This document shows, one piece after another, positions 6,578-8,613 of a DNA stretch of 8,613 nucleotides. Under the pieces are notes generated by a model, which saw only the letters and a program-made list of their open reading frames with translations, did not search any database and was not told where the DNA came from. A program made the translations under genes and the position numbers. How positions within the stretch are numbered: position 1 is the first letter of the stretch; the number at the start of each line of letters is the position of its first letter. The stretch comes from Bacteroidaceae bacterium (GTDB taxonomy: Bacteria > Bacteroidota > Bacteroidia > Bacteroidales > Bacteroidaceae), in assembly GCA_902362595.1 (NCBI GenBank), contig CABIXF010000009.1:84366-92978 (forward strand), in the 5' to 3' direction.

Positions 6578-7816
6578 TTATTCTTTTCTTTTTACAAACG
6601 AACTGTTGTCTTTTACATACTGTCCTCTGCAAAAGATGGGATACCCGTAGGTTTTTCCATCTCGGAAAGGACTCTTTAGATAATCTGCCAAAGCTTCAAA
6701 TGAATCATTGACTATGGCATTTTGGTCCACCTCCGTAACCGTCAGCAAAACAATTTGGGCTGTGTGTAAGGTGCCGTGGGGCTGGCTGTATTCACGCACG
6801 AATGCACCTTTAAAGGCCGATAACACATCCTCATAAGGAGACTCACTGGCTATTACAAAGTAAGCGCTCGTCCCGTAAGTCAGTCCACATACACACACCA
6901 GGTCGTCCAGATTGGACGGCACATTCACGAACAGTCCGTCGGCCGGCATATCCATCGATACCGTGAAACCTTTGAAAACAACCTTGCCGACTGTCAGGCT
7001 TTTCACCTTTTTCATATCGAACTTCTGTCGGCAGATATCTTCCAGTGTGCGGCTAAATGTTTGGTTTTCCATGAAGCAGCCACTCAGGCTTTCCAGACTT
7101 TTCACTTCGGCCAGCTGTGCGGTATAAGGACGGTCGGGAGTCACATAACTTGCATATTCCTCCGAGTGTATCGCTTCCTTGATTTTTTTCAAGTACTCAA
7201 TATGTCTGACCTTCTCCATGGTGGTGAGATAATAGGGATTGGAAAAACTGAATGTCAGGTCTATAGGTCTCTTTTCGTCTGTAACCTCCCTGTCGAAGGA
7301 AGTGGCAAACGCGCTTTTCGGATAGACTGCTCCTACATAAATGTTTGGACGATGGGCAAAAGCGGACCATATTTGTATGCCCAGATAAGAAGTACTGATG
7401 TCTATATCGGATTCCCTGCGGTCATCAATAAGAAAAGTCCATTGCGGAGACGACGGAGTGATGGAAGTGTCCTGCATAATCTCAAGCAGCTTGTATCTGA
7501 CACGGGTACCGTCAGCCAGCGGGGCAACCGAGGTCTGTTTTTCTACTTTTAAGACATATTCATGTCCCTGCTCGTACGTAAATCCGGTGATTCCTTTGAA
7601 GGAAAGCTTCGAATATTCCGGTCTCCCTTCTTCTTTGACAAGCATACATTCAACCGGTTGGTCGCTCCCCCAAGGAACATACGTACTTGTCTCGGAAGAC
7701 ACATACATGCGGATGGTTTCCACCTTGTCCTTAAACTCGTCTTTTTCATGGCAGCCGATAAGGCTAAGTGTACATAGGAATAGCACAAAGATTCCAGATA
7801 AGTTTTTAGTTTTCAT
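6578..7816 (-). CDS. Lipoprotein with DUF4377-like domain and CDC-like cytolysin core
   Basis: A 412-residue lipoprotein: signal peptide with lipobox LIGC, lipidated Cys22. Residues about 34-115 resemble DUF4377 (VECMLVKEE; GITGFTYEQGHEYVLKV, 75-91). From about residue 145 the chain resembles the thiol-activated/cholesterol-dependent cytolysin family (PF01289): RPNIYVGAVYPKSA (156-169) matches the N-terminal NIYPGAL-type motif; FKGFTVSMDMPADGLF (281-296) matches the strand before the conserved DLF segment; LDDLVCVCGLTYGTSAYF (303-320) followed by an SPYEDVLSAFKGA helix matches the CDC xVxYGRxxYxKxET core. The tail YGYPIFCRGQYVKDN (390-404) matches the LPISYTTSFLRDN segment closing domains 1-3. 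The protein stops there, so the membrane-binding domain 4 with its undecapeptide is absent, and the di-glycine expected before residue 360 is not seen. It may therefore not form pores itself. Alternatives are an adhesin-like or regulatory relative. Confidence 0.8.
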   Translation of the reverse strand: MKTKNLSGIFVLFLCTLSLIGCHEKDEFKDKVETIRMYVSSETSTYVPWGSDQPVECMLVKEEGRPEYSKLSFKGITGFTYEQGHEYVLKVEKQTSVAPLADGTRVRYKLLEIMQDTSITPSSPQWTFLIDDRRESDIDISTSYLGIQIWSAFAHRPNIYVGAVYPKSAFATSFDREVTDEKRPIDLTFSFSNPYYLTTMEKVRHIEYLKKIKEAIHSEEYASYVTPDRPYTAQLAEVKSLESLSGCFMENQTFSRTLEDICRQKFDMKKVKSLTVGKVVFKGFTVSMDMPADGLFVNVPSNLDDLVCVCGLTYGTSAYFVIASESPYEDVLSAFKGAFVREYSQPHGTLHTAQIVLLTVTEVDQNAIVNDSFEALADYLKSPFRDGKTYGYPIFCRGQYVKDNSSFVKRKE

Positions 7817-8029
7817 ACTTGTTATTTTTAGTTATGTCTAGTGAAGTTTTGGAACTTTCATCTCCATGAATGAGATGTTTTCATGAAAACGCAGAAGGGT
7901 TAAAAATCCCCTATCCCATCGTATTAAAAGATTAAAATCCCGTAAAAGTTATTTGAAGGGACAATAGGGAAAAAGGGGTCCGTAAAAGCTGGTTTGGAAT
8001 TTTCATGTCGATTAGATTTTATGGTTTTA
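7817..8029 (-). promoter_or_regulatory. Long putative leader of the cytolysin-like gene
   Basis: If the promoter at 8030-8061 is real, transcripts carry about 200 untranslated bases before the ATG at 7816. The stretch contains a perfect 14-bp palindrome, GTTTTCATGAAAAC (7877-7890), and an adjacent inverted repeat CATCTC/GAGATG (7859-7864 with 7872-7877). CCGTAAAAG occurs twice, at 7940-7948 and 7980-7988, exactly 40 bases apart. A TTTGGAA(C/T)TTTCAT-like motif also occurs twice (7846-7861 and 7992-8006). No known riboswitch is recognised, and no other gene is supported in this region. Confidence 0.45.
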
Positions 8030-8061
8030 CAAATGTAAGTTATAAAAAGAATCAGAACAAG
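8030..8061 (-). promoter_or_regulatory. Candidate promoter of the cytolysin-like lipoprotein gene
   Basis: On the minus strand, CTTG (8061-8058) is followed by 20 bases and TACATTTG (8037-8030). The -7 box matches the Bacteroides TAnnTTTG consensus exactly; the -33 box has one mismatch to TTTG. It points at the gene starting at 7816 and is its best promoter candidate, about 215 bases upstream. Confidence 0.5.
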
Positions 8062-8145
8062 TTCTCCGGCTTATTTTCTATTTTTTTAGTGTAAGCAGAA
8101 AACCATTCAGCAAAGGAATAGAAGATTCCCTTGAAAAGAGAATGA

Positions 8146-8507
8146 TTGTTTGAATGTTCGTCTAAAATTACTACATTCGCAGTAGAATCAAAATCCAGTG
8201 GTTATGAGCAAGCTATATCCGGTAGGAGTGCAGAACTTTGAAGGCCTGATACATGACGGCTATGTGTATGTGGACAAAACCGCACAAATCTATGAATTGT
8301 TTAATACAAACAAATATTATTTCCTGAGTCGTCCGCGACGTTTCGGAAAGAGTCTACTGTTGTCGACCCTCGAAGCCTACGCACAGGGGAAGAAAGAACT
8401 TTTCAAGGGACTGGCACTGGAAAAATTGGAGAAGGACTGGACAGTGTATCCGGTGCTACACCTGGATTTGAATACGCAAAAATACGATTCGCCAGAGTCG
8501 CTGACCA
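8146..8507 (+). repeat. Dispersed repeat: promoter plus 5' end of ATPase gene (unit A, second copy)
   Basis: Partner of 4627-4988 at a constant offset of 3519 bases. Two conserved blocks (8146-8241 and 8318-8507) flank a divergent block (8242-8317). Divergence resumes after 8507, and a further match reappears near the window end (CCGCCGCGCATGCGA). Confidence 0.9.
8149..8179 (+). promoter_or_regulatory. Bacteroides-type promoter of ATPase copy 3
   Basis: TTTG at 8149-8152, 19 bases, then TACATTCG at 8172-8179. Boxes and spacing are identical to those of copy 2, and one base differs in the spacer. It lies 24 bases upstream of the ATG at 8204. Confidence 0.75.
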
Positions 8508-8613
8508 ATGTGTTGGAAGAGAACGTGCGAAACTGGGAAGCGCTCTATGGAGCTTCCTCTGCTGAGATTGGGGTGGCCCGGCGTTTTCAAGGTATTATCC
8601 GCCGCGCATGCGA
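8204..8613 (+). CDS. AAA-ATPase-like/PD-(D/E)XK protein, copy 3 (5' end only)
   Basis: The first 136 or so codons of a third paralog, cut by the window end and open throughout. It starts MSKLYPVGVQNFE, identical to copy 2, then diverges (GLIHDGYVYVDKTAQ against KVILGGYEYVDKTAL). It becomes identical at protein level through the P-loop RPRRFGKSL and on to LDLNTQKYDSPESLT, then diverges again (NVLEENVRNWEALYGAS). This block pattern indicates recombination between paralogs. The ATG at 8204 follows the conserved promoter at the same distance as in copy 2; an in-frame GTG lies two codons upstream. The Walker B and nuclease parts lie beyond the window, so I cannot say whether this copy is complete. 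Confidence 0.88.
   Translation, partial: MSKLYPVGVQNFEGLIHDGYVYVDKTAQIYELFNTNKYYFLSRPRRFGKSLLLSTLEAYAQGKKELFKGLALEKLEKDWTVYPVLHLDLNTQKYDSPESLTNVLEENVRNWEALYGASSAEIGVARRFQGIIRRAC

Noticed and set aside
6565..6579. Hairpin ATGCC/GGCAT at the end of the cytolysin-like gene as its terminator
   Set aside because: The stem is only 5 bp and is followed on the minus strand by A residues rather than T residues, so it would not act as an intrinsic terminator for that gene.

Overview
The window looks like an accessory region from a gut Bacteroidales genome (Bacteroides, Phocaeicola or a relative). Three things point there: promoters of the Bacteroides form (TTTG, 19-20 bases, TAnnTTTG), no clear Shine-Dalgarno sites, and many exported proteins or lipoproteins next to expanded copies of the AAA-ATPase-like/PDDEXK_9 family. 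The species cannot be read from the sequence alone.

Layout. Three paralogous ATPase-nuclease genes lie on the + strand at 1-376 (3' end only), 4685-6241 (complete) and 8204-8613 (5' end only). They are visibly more GC-rich than the DNA between them. The two gaps carry minus-strand genes for exported proteins. Gap 1 (377-4684) holds an apparent three-gene operon read from 4267 to 703: an S41-type serine peptidase lipoprotein, a small exported protein of unknown function, and a protein with a helical N-terminal region followed by two retropepsin-like aspartyl protease units. The last two genes each appear to lack one base, so both are frameshifted. Gap 2 (6242-8203) holds one lipoprotein, 7816-6578, with an N-terminal DUF4377-like domain followed by a region resembling the thiol-activated/cholesterol-dependent cytolysin (CDC) fold, but without the membrane-binding domain 4.

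Non-coding structure. A perfect 17-bp stem terminator follows the complete ATPase gene. It is followed by four tandem 22-bp imperfectly palindromic units. The ATPase genes at 4685 and 8204 share a duplicated promoter, and sequence similarity between the copies begins almost exactly at the -33 box. The cytolysin-like gene has a candidate perfect -7 box about 215 bases upstream of its ATG, which implies a leader of roughly 200 nt containing a 14-bp palindrome and short duplicated motifs.

How it may work together (inference). The near-identical ATPase-nuclease genes in direct orientation act at least as repeated homology that brackets blocks of exported-protein cargo, so recombination between them could delete, duplicate or swap blocks. 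The mosaic pattern of identity between copies fits repeated recombination or gene conversion. Whether the ATPase-nucleases actively drive this or are only a multicopy family cannot be settled from this window.
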